Positions 8,888 through 16,920 are shown, counted from the first letter of the stretch. The stretch is 64,000 nt of DNA from Sporosarcina trichiuri (GCF_030406775.1 NZ_CP129119.1:2228501-2292500); one strand, 5' to 3'. Notes: generated by a model from the sequence alone, not told the origin. Translations and numbers: made by a program.

Positions 8888-8920
8888 AAAATCCCCCGTT
8901 TCGAATAAAACGGGGGATTT
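8888..8920. terminator. Bidirectional terminator
   Basis: AAATCCCCCGTTT pairs with AAACGGGGGATTT around a six-base loop. It serves the convergent small gene and the cation efflux gene. Confidence 0.85.
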
Positions 8921-8928
8921 CCTTTCAA

Positions 8929-9837
8929 TTAGTGACGCGGCCCTTCCTCATCCAGGACATGTTGATAGGCCGGAGGTTCGAACTGAATGGTGCTATGATG
9001 AATGTTTTCCTCAGCGAGCCGTCGTTCGATTTCAGTCAGCAGGGGCTTCGCCTTGCGCATTGTGAAATCAGAGCGGACTTCGATATGGCATGCGATCGCA
9101 TTGAACCCGCTTGAGATGGACCAGATGTGCAAATCATGGACATCCGTCACTTCCTCAAACGAACGGAGTTGTTTTTCAACCGCTTGGATATCCACTTCCG
9201 ATGGAGTCCCTTCCATCAGCACGTGAACAGCATCCCGGGTGACCCGCCAGCCGCTTATCAACACTAAAATCGCCACGACGATGCTGGCCAGGGGATCCGC
9301 CCAGCTCCAATCGAAAAACATGATCAGGAAAGCGGCGAGTATCGCACCCACCGATCCTAACAGATCGCCGAGCACATGCAAAAATGCAGCCCGTACATTC
9401 AAATTACCGTGCGTATCCCCCTTCCGCATAATGTAAGCTACGAGAAGATTGACGACAAGTCCGGCAATGGCAATCCATAGCATGCCGATTGATGAGACAT
9501 CCGGAGGTTCCGCAAAACGTCGGAATGCCTCCACTAAAATAACTATGGAGACTGCCAACAGGGCTGTGCCATTGAAGACAGCAGCCAGTATTTCAAAACG
9601 GCGATAGCCGAACGTCTTCTGGGGGTCCGCCGATTTTGCACCCAGTGTGAACGCAAGGACACCGACACCGAGCGATATGGAATCACTCAGCATATGACCT
9701 GCATCCGATAATAGGGCGAGACTGTTCGTAAGAAATCCGCCTGCCGCCTCTATGATCATATACACTGTAGTGATGAGGAAGCTGAACAAGAGGACTTTCC
9801 GGCTTGCTGTTTGACCATGATCATGAGTATGCGCCAT
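8929..9837 (-). CDS. Cation diffusion facilitator (CzcD/ZitB-like zinc/divalent metal efflux)
   Basis: This 302-residue CDF protein starts with a His-rich segment (AHTHDHG). It has six membrane helices and the paired metal-site motifs LLSDAGHMLSD (HxxxD in TM2) and HVLGDLLGSVGA (TM5). A cytoplasmic C-terminal domain (about 205-300) is of the zinc-transporter dimerisation type. It exchanges cytoplasmic Zn, Cd or Co for protons. The start at 9837 follows AAGGAGGGG. The ORF open upstream to 9999 lacks a site. Exact metal specificity cannot be read from sequence. Confidence 0.92.
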   Translation of the reverse strand: MAHTHDHGQTASRKVLLFSFLITTVYMIIEAAGGFLTNSLALLSDAGHMLSDSISLGVGVLAFTLGAKSADPQKTFGYRRFEILAAVFNGTALLAVSIVILVEAFRRFAEPPDVSSIGMLWIAIAGLVVNLLVAYIMRKGDTHGNLNVRAAFLHVLGDLLGSVGAILAAFLIMFFDWSWADPLASIVVAILVLISGWRVTRDAVHVLMEGTPSEVDIQAVEKQLRSFEEVTDVHDLHIWSISSGFNAIACHIEVRSDFTMRKAKPLLTEIERRLAEENIHHSTIQFEPPAYQHVLDEEGPRH

Positions 9838-10000
9838 TGCAGCCCCTCCTTCAAATGAGCAGTTACATCCAATATTTCCAGGACATATCTTCAGGACAGT
9901 CTGCTCATCACTGTGTTTGTTTACTCCGATCCTGCCTGTGGAACGGGTAGCGCTCTTATCCACAAGTCGCCATCCCAGACAGAACGAAAAAGCGGACATG

Positions 10001-10040
10001 AAAAAACGGTCTGGAAATTAGCCATTCCAGACTGTTTTTA
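10001..10040. terminator. Terminator downstream of the gsiB cluster
   Basis: AAAACGGTCTGGAA pairs (one G-T wobble) with TTCCAGACTGTTTTT. It fits the end of the minus-strand KGG gene at 10053. Confidence 0.8.
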
Positions 10041-10052
10041 TCATTCAATCAA

Positions 10053-10337
10053 TCAGTTATTGTCGCGTTGGTTGGCGCGTGCTTCTCCGCCTTTGCGGCC
10101 TGCCTCTGACTGGCTCATCTTGTTTGTGCCTGAAGTATCCTGGTTCGCTCGGGCTTCGCCGCCCTTTTGACCGATTTCTTCATAGAATTCCTTACCATGG
10201 CTATCAGATGTAGCTTCGCCGCCTTTTTTACCGATTTCCTGGTAGAATTCTTTGTCATGTGTTTGCGCTGTTTTCTCGCCGCCCATTTTACCTGCTTCTT
10301 CTACCGTCATTTTACCGTTGTTTTTTTCTTCAGCCAT
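10053..10337 (-). CDS. gsiB: GsiB-type KGG-repeat general stress protein (copy 1)
   Basis: This 94-residue hydrophilic protein is built from 20-residue modules ending in KGGEA, such as HDKEFYQEIGKKGGEA. They match GsiB of Bacillus subtilis and the con-10/KGG stress family, which behave like small hydrophilins under starvation, heat and dehydration. It has four KGG/MGG/RKGG motifs and a linker QDTSGTNKMSQSEAG shared with copy 2. The start follows AGGAGGAATAAC. Unlike copies 2 and 3, no clear sigma-B promoter lies in the 80 bases upstream, so it may be read through from copy 2. Confidence 0.9.
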   Translation of the reverse strand: MAEEKNNGKMTVEEAGKMGGEKTAQTHDKEFYQEIGKKGGEATSDSHGKEFYEEIGQKGGEARANQDTSGTNKMSQSEAGRKGGEARANQRDNN

Positions 10338-10417
10338 TTGTTATTCCTCCTATTTTTTCATTCAAAAAATGAATAGTTTTTGTGTTTTACTGAGGTATCA
10401 TCTGTATAGTATCGAGA

Positions 10418-10768
10418 TTACTTGTTGTCGCGCTGGTTGGCGCGTGCTTCGCCGCCTTTTTTGCCTGCTTCGGACTGGCTCATCTTGTTTGTACCTGAAG
10501 TGTCCTGGTTGGCACGTGCTTCGCCGCCTTTTTTACCAATCTCTTCATAGAACTCTTTATCATGATTCTTCGCTGTGGCTTCGCCGCCTTTTTCACCGAT
10601 CTCCTGATAGAATTCCTTATCATGGTTCTTAGCTGTGGCTTCGCCGCCCTTTTTACCGATCTCTTCATAGAATCCTTTATCATGATTCTTCGCTGTCGCT
10701 TCGCCGCCTTTTTTGCCTGCTTCCTCTAGAGACATTTTACCGTTGTTGTTATTGTTGTCGTTTGCCAT
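10418..10768 (-). CDS. gsiB: GsiB-type KGG-repeat general stress protein (copy 2)
   Basis: This is the longest of three tandem paralogues (116 residues), with five KGGEA motifs separated by near-identical NHDKEFYQEIG or NHDKGFYEEIG spacers. The DNA of its repeats is nearly identical from unit to unit, so the copy number can change by slippage or recombination. It is preceded by AGGAGGAATTC and by a perfect sigma-B promoter (10817-10841). The predicted role is a soluble hydrophilin-like stress protectant. Confidence 0.92.
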   Translation of the reverse strand: MANDNNNNNGKMSLEEAGKKGGEATAKNHDKGFYEEIGKKGGEATAKNHDKEFYQEIGEKGGEATAKNHDKEFYEEIGKKGGEARANQDTSGTNKMSQSEAGKKGGEARANQRDNK

Positions 10769-10816
10769 TTTGAATTCCTCCTAATTTTTTTAATTAATAA
10801 GTAACGTATCGTTTAT

Positions 10817-10841
10817 ATTCCCGATAGCTTTTCTTTTAAAC
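10817..10841 (-). promoter_or_regulatory. Sigma-B promoter of gsiB copy 2
   Basis: On the minus strand GTTTAA, 13 bases, GGGAAT exactly matches the sigma-B consensus. Confidence 0.88.
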
Positions 10842-10876
10842 TTCCTGCCGTTCATTTTTTATATTATCTTGTCAGA

Positions 10877-11089
10877 TCACTGATCATCGCGCTGCTTCGC
10901 ACGGGCTTCGCCGCCTTTGTGGCCGATGTCTTCGTAGAATTCCTTACCGTGGCTATTGGCAGTTGCTTCGCCGCCCTTTTTGCCGATTTCCTGGTAGAAC
11001 TCTTTGTCATGATTCTTAGCAGTTGCTTCGCCGCCTTTTTTGCCTGCCTCTTCAAGTGACATCTTACCGTTTTTGTTATCGTCAGCCAT
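10877..11089 (-). CDS. gsiB: GsiB-type KGG-repeat general stress protein (copy 3)
   Basis: The shortest paralogue (70 residues) carries three KKGGEA/HKGGEA modules in the order KMSLEEAGKKGGEA, HDKEFYQEIGKKGGEA, HGKEFYEDIGHKGGEA. It lacks the linker present in copies 1 and 2. The start follows AGGAGGAATTACAC. A perfect sigma-B promoter lies at 11137-11161. It is the promoter-proximal member of the three-gene array. Confidence 0.9.
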   Translation of the reverse strand: MADDNKNGKMSLEEAGKKGGEATAKNHDKEFYQEIGKKGGEATANSHGKEFYEDIGHKGGEARAKQRDDQ

Positions 11090-11136
11090 GTGTAATTCCT
11101 CCTAAAATTTGATGTTTTATGTTGCGTACAGGTTAT

Positions 11137-11161
11137 ATTCCCACCGCTCCTCTTCTTAAAC
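11137..11161 (-). promoter_or_regulatory. Sigma-B promoter of gsiB copy 3
   Basis: On the minus strand GTTTAA, 13 bases, GGGAAT exactly matches the consensus. It is the same architecture as the copy 2 promoter. Confidence 0.88.
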
Positions 11162-11234
11162 ATTTGACGGGTTGTTCGTTACGTTAACTTATGGTAAGGA
11201 CTATCTGGTCTGACAGGTAATTATATAGAAGGAA

Positions 11235-11360
11235 TTGAATAGCTTGCAGATTTTACTGGAAGAAAAAGGAGTTTACTATATCTATTCCAATCACCAACAA
11301 CCGTTGATTATGCCGCTTGCCGGTCTGTACGAAACACCGCCGGGATGGTACACTGAGTAG
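11235..11360 (+). CDS. Possible 41-residue peptide in the queT leader
   Basis: This short ORF opens with TTG at 11235 (or the better-spaced TTG at 11244 after AGAAGG). It encodes a leucine- and tyrosine-rich peptide ending ETPPGWYTE. It stops twelve bases before the preQ1 riboswitch. No family is recognised. It may be a real small gene upstream of queT or chance coding potential. Confidence 0.35.
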   Translation: MNSLQILLEEKGVYYIYSNHQQPLIMPLAGLYETPPGWYTE

Positions 11361-11371
11361 CGGTCAACATA

Positions 11372-11409
11372 CGTGGTTCGAAATCCTCCCACGCAAAAAA
11401 ACTAAGGAG
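11372..11409 (+). promoter_or_regulatory. PreQ1 class I riboswitch
   Basis: P1 stem CGTGG (11372-11376) pairs with CCACG (11389-11393). The loop TTCGAAATCCTC matches the class I core, and an A-rich tail AAAAAAACTAAGGAG ends in the queT ribosome binding site. Ligand binding would pull this tail into an H-type pseudoknot and block translation initiation. Confidence 0.88.
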
Positions 11410-11421
11410 CCCAGTCATCAT

Positions 11422-11907
11422 ATGAAAACAAAAACTCTGGCAGTCAGCGGTATTGTAGGAGCATTGTACGTAGCAGTCATGATCGTCATCGCTCCGTTTG
11501 GATTTACCAACATCCAGTTCCGCCTGGCTGAAATCTTCAACCATCTGGTGGTCTTCAATAAGAAGTACTTTGCTGGCATCGTCATCGGCGTATTCGTGTC
11601 GAATCTGCTGTTGTCGGAAGTCGGGCCACTCGATCTGATCTTCGGCGTCGGCCATACGGCCCTTTCACTTGGTATCACCATCCTGCTCGTGAAAAAGGTT
11701 TCCGCTCCGGTGACGCGCATGTTCATCAGCACGGCCGTCTTCACCTGCACAATGGGCATCATCGCCTGGCAGCTGCAGCTTGTACTCGGTTTCCCGTTCT
11801 GGATCACGTGGGGCTACTTATCGATCAGTGAATTCATCGTCATGGCAATCGGCATCCCGCTGATGGCAGCACTGAACAAACGGGTGCCGCTCGGAAAACT
11901 GATCTGA
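11422..11907 (+). CDS. queT: QueT-type queuosine precursor transporter
   Basis: This 161-residue, five- to six-helix membrane protein belongs to the QueT/DUF988 family, the substrate-binding S component of an ECF-type importer for queuosine precursors. The motif FRLAEIFNHL (about 34-43) is family-typical. The class I preQ1 riboswitch overlapping its ribosome binding site gives independent support. The start ATG 11422 lies twelve bases after AAGGAG. The energising ECF module is not in this window. Confidence 0.9.
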   Translation: MKTKTLAVSGIVGALYVAVMIVIAPFGFTNIQFRLAEIFNHLVVFNKKYFAGIVIGVFVSNLLLSEVGPLDLIFGVGHTALSLGITILLVKKVSAPVTRMFISTAVFTCTMGIIAWQLQLVLGFPFWITWGYLSISEFIVMAIGIPLMAALNKRVPLGKLI

Positions 11908-11920
11908 GAGAGGCGATTGT

Positions 11921-12151
11921 ATGTATCTCACTATGGAAGAAACTGCGGATCAGCTCGGCATGCCGCTGGAACAGGTCCGTCGATATGTATTGAACGGAAA
12001 AATCCGGGCAGTGCACGATGGAAACGACTGGCTCATCAATGAAGATCAGTTCAGTCTGTATTTCGAACAGCTCAAGCTGCTGAAGCAGCAGATCGATGAC
12101 TGGCTGAACGAACCGATCCCGCCTGACCGTGATATAAAAGACGAAGATTGA
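11921..12151 (+). CDS. Small excisionase-like helix-turn-helix protein
   Basis: This 76-residue protein has an N-terminal MerR/excisionase-type helix-turn-helix: LTMEETADQLGMPLEQVRRY, followed by the recognition wing NGKIRAVHDGNDWLINEDQF. A short amphipathic helix and acidic tail follow. It lies 13 bases behind queT, after GAGAGGCG, and shares its terminator, so it may be co-transcribed and under the same riboswitch. No phage genes accompany it, so it is probably a housekeeping regulator rather than a true excisionase. Confidence 0.7.
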   Translation: MYLTMEETADQLGMPLEQVRRYVLNGKIRAVHDGNDWLINEDQFSLYFEQLKLLKQQIDDWLNEPIPPDRDIKDED

Positions 12152-12155
12152 TTTG

Positions 12156-12203
12156 AAAAGCCGTCCGATGGCAGCTGTGTGCTGACGCTGGACGGCTTTT
12201 CGT
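12156..12203 (+). terminator. Terminator of the queT operon
   Basis: AAAAGCCGTCC pairs with GGACGGCTTTT around a 23-base arm with extra pairing inside. Confidence 0.8.
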
Positions 12204-12320
12204 CTGTTTCCGAACTTATTTTTCTGACGGCTTGCTAACGCGTTTGATGGCTCAATGTTTTGTGAATACTGTAAAGAATAAGTGAGTGAATGAAGCTTTT
12301 CCAGCGGTGTATCAAACCGG

Positions 12321-12349
12321 TTGCACTTCTGTAGAATCAATAGTATAGT
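12321..12349 (+). promoter_or_regulatory. Sigma-A promoter of the BCCT transporter
   Basis: TTGCAC, 17 bases, TATAGT, placed 40 bases before the start codon. Confidence 0.75.
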
Positions 12350-12389
12350 GGTAAACTGTTTGTTACAACTACATCGTTAAGGGGGAACC

Positions 12390-13889
12390 ATGAAAAAAAT
12401 ATCAAACGTCTTCTATATAACCATCGGGCTCATCGTACTGGCCGTCGGATATGGTGCCATCGATCCGGATCGTTTCGAAGCGGGGACCAATATCGTGAAA
12501 TCCTTCGTCTCGACGTCGTTCGGCTGGTATTATATGCTGCTGATGACCCTGCTGGTCGCAGTCAGTGTGTACTTCATCTTCAGTCCGTATGGAAAAATAC
12601 GTCTCGGCAAAGATTCCGACCGCCCGCAGTTTTCAACGGTCACCTGGATTGCCATGCTGTTCTCCGCCGGAATGGGGATCGGGCTCGTCTTCTACGGGGC
12701 AGCTGAACCGCTCTCCCATTTTGCCGTCAATCCGGCAACCGCTGAACCTGGGACGAATGCAGCTTTCCGTGAATCGATGCGGCAGACTTTCTTCCACTAT
12801 GGTATCCATGTCTGGGCTTTGTATGGAATTGTTGCACTGGCACTTGCCTACTTCCAATTCCGCAAAGAGGAGCCGGGGTTAATTTCTTCAACACTGAAGC
12901 CGATTTTTGGCGATAAAATGAAAGGCCCCTGGGGTACGGTCATCGACGTCCTCGCTGTCTTTGCAACGTCTTTCGGCGTAGCCACTTCTCTCGGCTTCGG
13001 CGCTGTCCAAATTAACGCCGGACTGCATTACCTGTTCGGCTTCGAGATCGGCATCCGGTCCCAGTTCATCATCATTTCGGTCGTCACCGTGCTGTTCATC
13101 TTTTCCGCCTGGTCCGGTCTCAGCAAGGGGATCCGGTATCTGTCCAATACGAATCTTGTTCTCGCACTGGCGCTTCTCGGCTTCATCCTGATTCTCGGGC
13201 CGACGCTGCTGATCATGAACATTTTCACGGACTCGATCGGTGGTTATTTCTCGAACTTCATAGACCTAAGCCTGAGTACATCACCGCTCAATGCAGGCAA
13301 CCGCGAGTGGCTTGATGTATGGACGATCTTCTACTGGGCATGGTGGATCTCCTGGGCGCCGTTCGTCAGTATGTTCATCGCCCGTGTTTCGAAAGGCCGT
13401 ACAATCCGTGAGTTCATGGTGGGAGTGCTGCTTGCACCGAGCCTCCTCAGCTTCATCTGGTTTGCGGCGTTCGGGACGACTGCAATCGAAATCCAAAAGT
13501 CAGGCTCTTTCGACCTGGCTTCCGTGGATACGGAGATCGTCATCTTCCAGATGTTCAGCCAGCTTCCCTGGGCTGCTATCACTTCAGGATTTGCGATACT
13601 GCTGATTGCCTCGTTCTTCATCACCTCGGCGGACTCGGCGACATTCGTCCTCGGCATGCAGTCGACATACGGTTCGCTGACGCCGCCGAACAGCGTCAAG
13701 ATCATCTGGGGGCTGCTGCAGTCCTCTATCGCGCTCGTACTGCTGTCCGTCGGCGGACTCGACGCTTTGCAAAATACGATCATCATTGCGGCACTGCCGT
13801 TTTCGTTCATCATCCTGCTGATGGTGTACTCCCTGTTCAAGGAGCTCGGCAATGAGTCGCTTCCGCACAGACACCATCATCGTAAATAA
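12390..13889 (+). CDS. BCCT family osmolyte transporter (OpuD/BetL-like glycine betaine importer)
   Basis: This 499-residue protein has about twelve membrane helices. BCCT hallmarks are GMGIGLVFYGAAEPLSHF in the fourth helix region and the substrate-site WAWWISWAPFVSMFIARVS in the eighth. The family imports betaine, carnitine or choline, generally sodium coupled, for osmoprotection. It carries its own sigma-A promoter and a terminator, so it is a single-gene unit. The short C-terminus ends in a His-rich HRHHHRK stretch. Substrate choice is inferred from the family. Confidence 0.92.
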   Translation: MKKISNVFYITIGLIVLAVGYGAIDPDRFEAGTNIVKSFVSTSFGWYYMLLMTLLVAVSVYFIFSPYGKIRLGKDSDRPQFSTVTWIAMLFSAGMGIGLVFYGAAEPLSHFAVNPATAEPGTNAAFRESMRQTFFHYGIHVWALYGIVALALAYFQFRKEEPGLISSTLKPIFGDKMKGPWGTVIDVLAVFATSFGVATSLGFGAVQINAGLHYLFGFEIGIRSQFIIISVVTVLFIFSAWSGLSKGIRYLSNTNLVLALALLGFILILGPTLLIMNIFTDSIGGYFSNFIDLSLSTSPLNAGNREWLDVWTIFYWAWWISWAPFVSMFIARVSKGRTIREFMVGVLLAPSLLSFIWFAAFGTTAIEIQKSGSFDLASVDTEIVIFQMFSQLPWAAITSGFAILLIASFFITSADSATFVLGMQSTYGSLTPPNSVKIIWGLLQSSIALVLLSVGGLDALQNTIIIAALPFSFIILLMVYSLFKELGNESLPHRHHHRK

Positions 13890-13890
13890 A

Positions 13891-13928
13891 GAACACCCGG
13901 GTTCCGAATGGGGAACCCGGGTGTTTTC
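13891..13928. terminator. Bidirectional terminator between BCCT and metY
   Basis: AACACCCGGGTTCC pairs with GGGAACCCGGGTGTT around a short loop. Confidence 0.88.
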
Positions 13929-13931
13929 TAT

Positions 13932-15221
13932 TCAGACGCTGACCGGCGCCGCCTTTTCGATCGCCTGCTTCAGGTCGGCAATGATGTCATCCACGGACTC
14001 GAGACCGACTGACAAACGGATGAGTTCTTCAGTCACTCCTGAGTTTTTCAAGTCTTCCGCAGAGAGCTGCTGGTGGGTCGTCGAGGCCGGATGGATGATG
14101 AGCGACTTTGCATCGCCGACATTGGCCACATGAGACCACAGCGTGACGTTGTCGATCACCCGCCGGCCGGCATCGCGCCCTCCTTTGATCCCGAAGACGA
14201 TCATGGAGCCGGCGCCGTTCTTCAGATACTTCTTCGCCTGTTCCGCTGTCGGATGGCTGTCGAGGCCGGTGAATGTCACCCATTCGACAGATGGATGCGA
14301 AGACAGGAACTCGGCCACTTGACGTGCATTCTCCCCGTGCCGCTGGATCCGCAGATGGAGCGTTTCCAGTCCCTGGAGGAAGTTGAAGGCACTGTCCGGA
14401 TCGAGGCAGGGCCCGAAATCCCGAAGACCCTGTACCCGGAGTTTCGTCGCAAATGCAGCGTTTGCCGTGTCGATGCCGTACCGGAGGCCGTGATAGGATT
14501 CATCCGGTTCCGTGAAGCCGGGGAACCGGCCCTGTGTCCAATCGAATTTGCCTGCATCGACGACAACGCCGCCGATTGTAGTGCCGTGGCCGCCGATCCA
14601 CTTCGTTGCCGAATGGATGACGACATCCGCTCCGAATTCGATCGGATTGCATCCGTATGGGGACGCAAATGTGTTATCGATCAGGAACGGAATGCCGTTT
14701 TCGTGGGCGATGTCCGCGACACGTTCGATATCGAGCACCTGCAGGCTCGGGTTGCCGATCGTTTCGGCGAAGATCCCTTTCGTCTTTTCCGTAATGGCAT
14801 TCCGGAAGTTATCCGGATCGGCCGAGTCGACAAATTTCACGGTGATCCCGTATTTCGGCAGCGTGATCGCGAACAGGTTATAGGTGCCGCCATACAGATT
14901 GGCCGCCGCTACGATTTCATCCCCCGCTTCCGCGATATTCAGGATGGAGAAGGCGATGGCCGCCATTCCGGACGACAAAGCGACAGCCGCAGTACCGCCT
15001 TCCAGCAATGCAATCCGCTCTTCGAAAACGGCAACTGTCGGATTCGTGATCCGTGTGTAGATATTGCCGGCTTCCTGAAGGGCGAACAAGTTTCTTGCCT
15101 GCTCCGTATCCTTGAATACGAACGATGTCGTCCGATGAATCGGGACTGCACGGGAGCCTGTTGTCGGATCAGGCTGCTGGCCGCCGTGAAGCAGCTGTGT
15201 TTCGGGTTGAAGATTTGTCAT
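13932..15221 (-). CDS. metY: O-acetylhomoserine sulfhydrylase (MetY family, PLP enzyme)
   Basis: This 429-residue Cys/Met-metabolism PLP enzyme condenses O-acetylhomoserine with sulfide to give homocysteine. Visible features are TRITNPT (about 55-61), ALSSGMAA of the cofactor pocket, and the Schiff-base lysine in HSATKWIGGHG. The length is that of MetY rather than the shorter cystathionine gamma-synthases. The start at 15221 follows GGAGGTTAGGTAT, while the ORF runs open upstream through the SAM riboswitch, which cannot be coding. Control by that riboswitch fits methionine synthesis. Confidence 0.93.
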   Translation of the reverse strand: MTNLQPETQLLHGGQQPDPTTGSRAVPIHRTTSFVFKDTEQARNLFALQEAGNIYTRITNPTVAVFEERIALLEGGTAAVALSSGMAAIAFSILNIAEAGDEIVAAANLYGGTYNLFAITLPKYGITVKFVDSADPDNFRNAITEKTKGIFAETIGNPSLQVLDIERVADIAHENGIPFLIDNTFASPYGCNPIEFGADVVIHSATKWIGGHGTTIGGVVVDAGKFDWTQGRFPGFTEPDESYHGLRYGIDTANAAFATKLRVQGLRDFGPCLDPDSAFNFLQGLETLHLRIQRHGENARQVAEFLSSHPSVEWVTFTGLDSHPTAEQAKKYLKNGAGSMIVFGIKGGRDAGRRVIDNVTLWSHVANVGDAKSLIIHPASTTHQQLSAEDLKNSGVTEELIRLSVGLESVDDIIADLKQAIEKAAPVSV

Positions 15222-15285
15222 ATACCTAACCTCCGGAAAGTAGTTTTGATGGAACTGTGCACACCGGACGGGTGGGGGAAAACGA

Positions 15286-15445
15286 AAAAGCCCCCTTCTG
15301 AAAATAGAAGAGGACCGCCATTGCTGGCACTTCCCCTTATCTTTCAGATCACTGGATCTGTAGGAAGTAGCACCTTTGCAAGCTGGTATGCTTGCCGGTT
15401 GCCGGGCATCGCAGGGCCTAGTCCCTCCGCCGCTCTTGATAAGAG
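15286..15445 (-). promoter_or_regulatory. SAM-I (S-box) riboswitch with terminator upstream of metY
   Basis: On the minus strand P1 starts CTCTTATC (15438-15445) and closes with GATAAGGGG (to 15333). Inside are the conserved GAGGGACTGGCCC-like segment (here GGAGGGACTAGGCCC), GATGCCCGGCAACC and AAGGTGCTA. A terminator hairpin (15286-15315, GTCCTCTTCT with AGAAGGGGGC then TTTTT) follows, so high SAM should stop transcription. Confidence 0.95.
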
Positions 15446-15595
15446 TTTGTGACTTATTCAGTTTTCCATCTTGGAAACGAGTATACACACGTAAAATCAG
15501 AAAGTCAACAGGTTACTCAAAATAATTTGACAGTTTCGTATTCAGCCAATCAACGCCGTGCCCGATCCTCTTCAAGGCGGCTGCTTCCGCAAATA

Positions 15596-15638
15596 GAAAA
15601 ACCCGCATACCGGGCGTCATTGGACGCGGTATGCAGGT
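15596..15638 (-). terminator. Terminator of the secreted duplicated-domain protein gene
   Basis: Arms GCATACC/GGTATGC with inner GCGTC/GACGC, followed on the minus strand by GGGTTTTT. Confidence 0.75.
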
Positions 15639-15646
15639 GACATTCA

Positions 15647-16282
15647 TTACTCGGCAGCACCGTAGAAAATCTGGCCGCCATTCAAATCAACGATTTTGAG
15701 CATGTTCGTGCGTTTTACGAAGATGCTCTTGTACTGGCCGCGGCCATTCGCATCTTTCAGCAGGATTGTGCGGTTGTTGTAGTTATCGGAAACAACGGCA
15801 GGTGCCAGACCGCTAATGTCGACATGCGCAGCAAGTGTCTTGTACTCAGGCAGGCTGCTGATCGTGCTTGCCGGCTGTGCGGGTTTCTGGTCCGGTTTCG
15901 CTTCCGGAGCTGCTGTGTTTCCTGTCACTGTTGTCTGGAGCAGGACACCGCCGCCTTTTTGGCTGATGACTTTCAGAAGACCTGTCTTCTTCACGAACAC
16001 ACTCTTATACTGCGTACGTCCATAATTGTCGGAGAAAAGGATGACCCGGTTGGAAACATTGTTTTCCGTTACGCGTACCGTGAAGCTTGATGGATCGATG
16101 ACGGAGGCGATTGATGCGTATTCCTCGAATCCTGTAATGTCCTGGTTCACTTGCTGGCTGTACGATACGTGCGAGTACGAACTCTGCCCGTCTGCCTGAT
16201 GGCCGTGTGCGAATGTCGCCGCCTGGGCACCTCCTGCGGATAGCATCAGTGCGCTTACTGCTGTAATCAATGTTTTTTTCAT
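15647..16282 (-). CDS. Secreted protein with two tandem homologous domains, unknown function
   Basis: The 211-residue product begins with a classic signal peptide (MKKTLITAVSALMLSAGGAQA, probable cleavage after Ala21). Two homologous blocks follow: about 52-120 and 145-211. Each has a start like EYASIA/EYKTLA, then NRVILFSDNYGRTQYKSVFVKK or NRTILLKDANGRGQYKSIFVKR, and ends in a Lys-Ile/Val hydrophobic strand. A Pro/Ala/Lys linker separates them. The RBS is AAGGAGAGG. I know no named family for it. It is probably an exported cell-envelope or matrix protein made by internal duplication. Confidence 0.75.
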   Translation of the reverse strand: MKKTLITAVSALMLSAGGAQAATFAHGHQADGQSSYSHVSYSQQVNQDITGFEEYASIASVIDPSSFTVRVTENNVSNRVILFSDNYGRTQYKSVFVKKTGLLKVISQKGGGVLLQTTVTGNTAAPEAKPDQKPAQPASTISSLPEYKTLAAHVDISGLAPAVVSDNYNNRTILLKDANGRGQYKSIFVKRTNMLKIVDLNGGQIFYGAAE

Positions 16283-16420
16283 CTTGTTCCTCTCCTTATC
16301 TTGTTGGGATGCTATTATCATAACCCCGCTGTCTGAGAGGAGACTGAGATGCAAATTAAGAGATGAGGAGAATTGTAAAGATGATTTCTAATGTTTACCC
16401 GGTTAAAAAAGAGCCATCGA

Positions 16421-16687
16421 TCAGCGGCTCTTCACCAGCAGATCGACGGCTTCCTTGACCAGTGCCTCTTTGTCTTCCGGCGATCCGGACAGTTCCTGTT
16501 CTTCCATGCAGGCGATCAGGTTGCTGCTGACAATCACGCCGATCGTCCGGTCGATTCCCGAGCGCGAGGCCGACAGCTGGGTGACGACATCGCGGCAGTC
16601 ATCTCCAGCTTCGATCATCCGCAGGACGCCGCGGATCTGGCCTTCGATCCGTTTCAGCCGGTTGACCACTTTTGCATCGTATTCCAC
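16421..16687 (-). CDS. cstR: CstR persulfide-sensing repressor (CsoR/RcnR family)
   Basis: The 88-residue all-helical DUF156 repressor has Cys31 (GDDCRDV) and Cys60 (SNLIAC). The copper-site histidine of CsoR is absent. This Cys31/Cys60 pair and the SASRSGIDR helix match Staphylococcus aureus CstR, where per- or polysulfide links the two cysteines between subunits and releases DNA. CstR controls sulfide-detoxification and thiosulfate genes. Related sulfur genes lie 13-21 kb away (TsdA-like cytochromes, TsuA/TusA). ATACCCC followed by GTAT at 16719-16734 could be its own operator. It appears as a single gene. Confidence 0.88.
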   Translation of the reverse strand: MEYDAKVVNRLKRIEGQIRGVLRMIEAGDDCRDVVTQLSASRSGIDRTIGVIVSSNLIACMEEQELSGSPEDKEALVKEAVDLLVKSR

Positions 16688-16920
16688 TATACCGTCCCCT
16701 TCCTTTTCTCTTCACTCTATACCCCATCGCGTATTTCGTCAATGAAACAGTTGCATAGAAATGCTGATGGCGTGAAATTATTCGAATTATGTTATACTTG
16801 TCTCTGTACTTATTGTTTTTGAGAACCGATCAGACTCGCTTCTTCACTGATTGTAAAAATGAACGGCTCAGCTGTACGGCTGAGCGTGAACTGTCGGTAA
16901 CGACGAGAGGAGGAATTCGT

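Noticed and set aside
11921-12151. Phage excisionase
   Set aside because: No integrase, attachment site or phage gene is nearby; it fits a small helix-turn-helix gene behind queT.
14073-15452. 459-residue plus-strand ORF
   Set aside because: It is antisense to metY and its SAM riboswitch, has no start site or recognisable domain, and arises from codon bias in GC-rich DNA.
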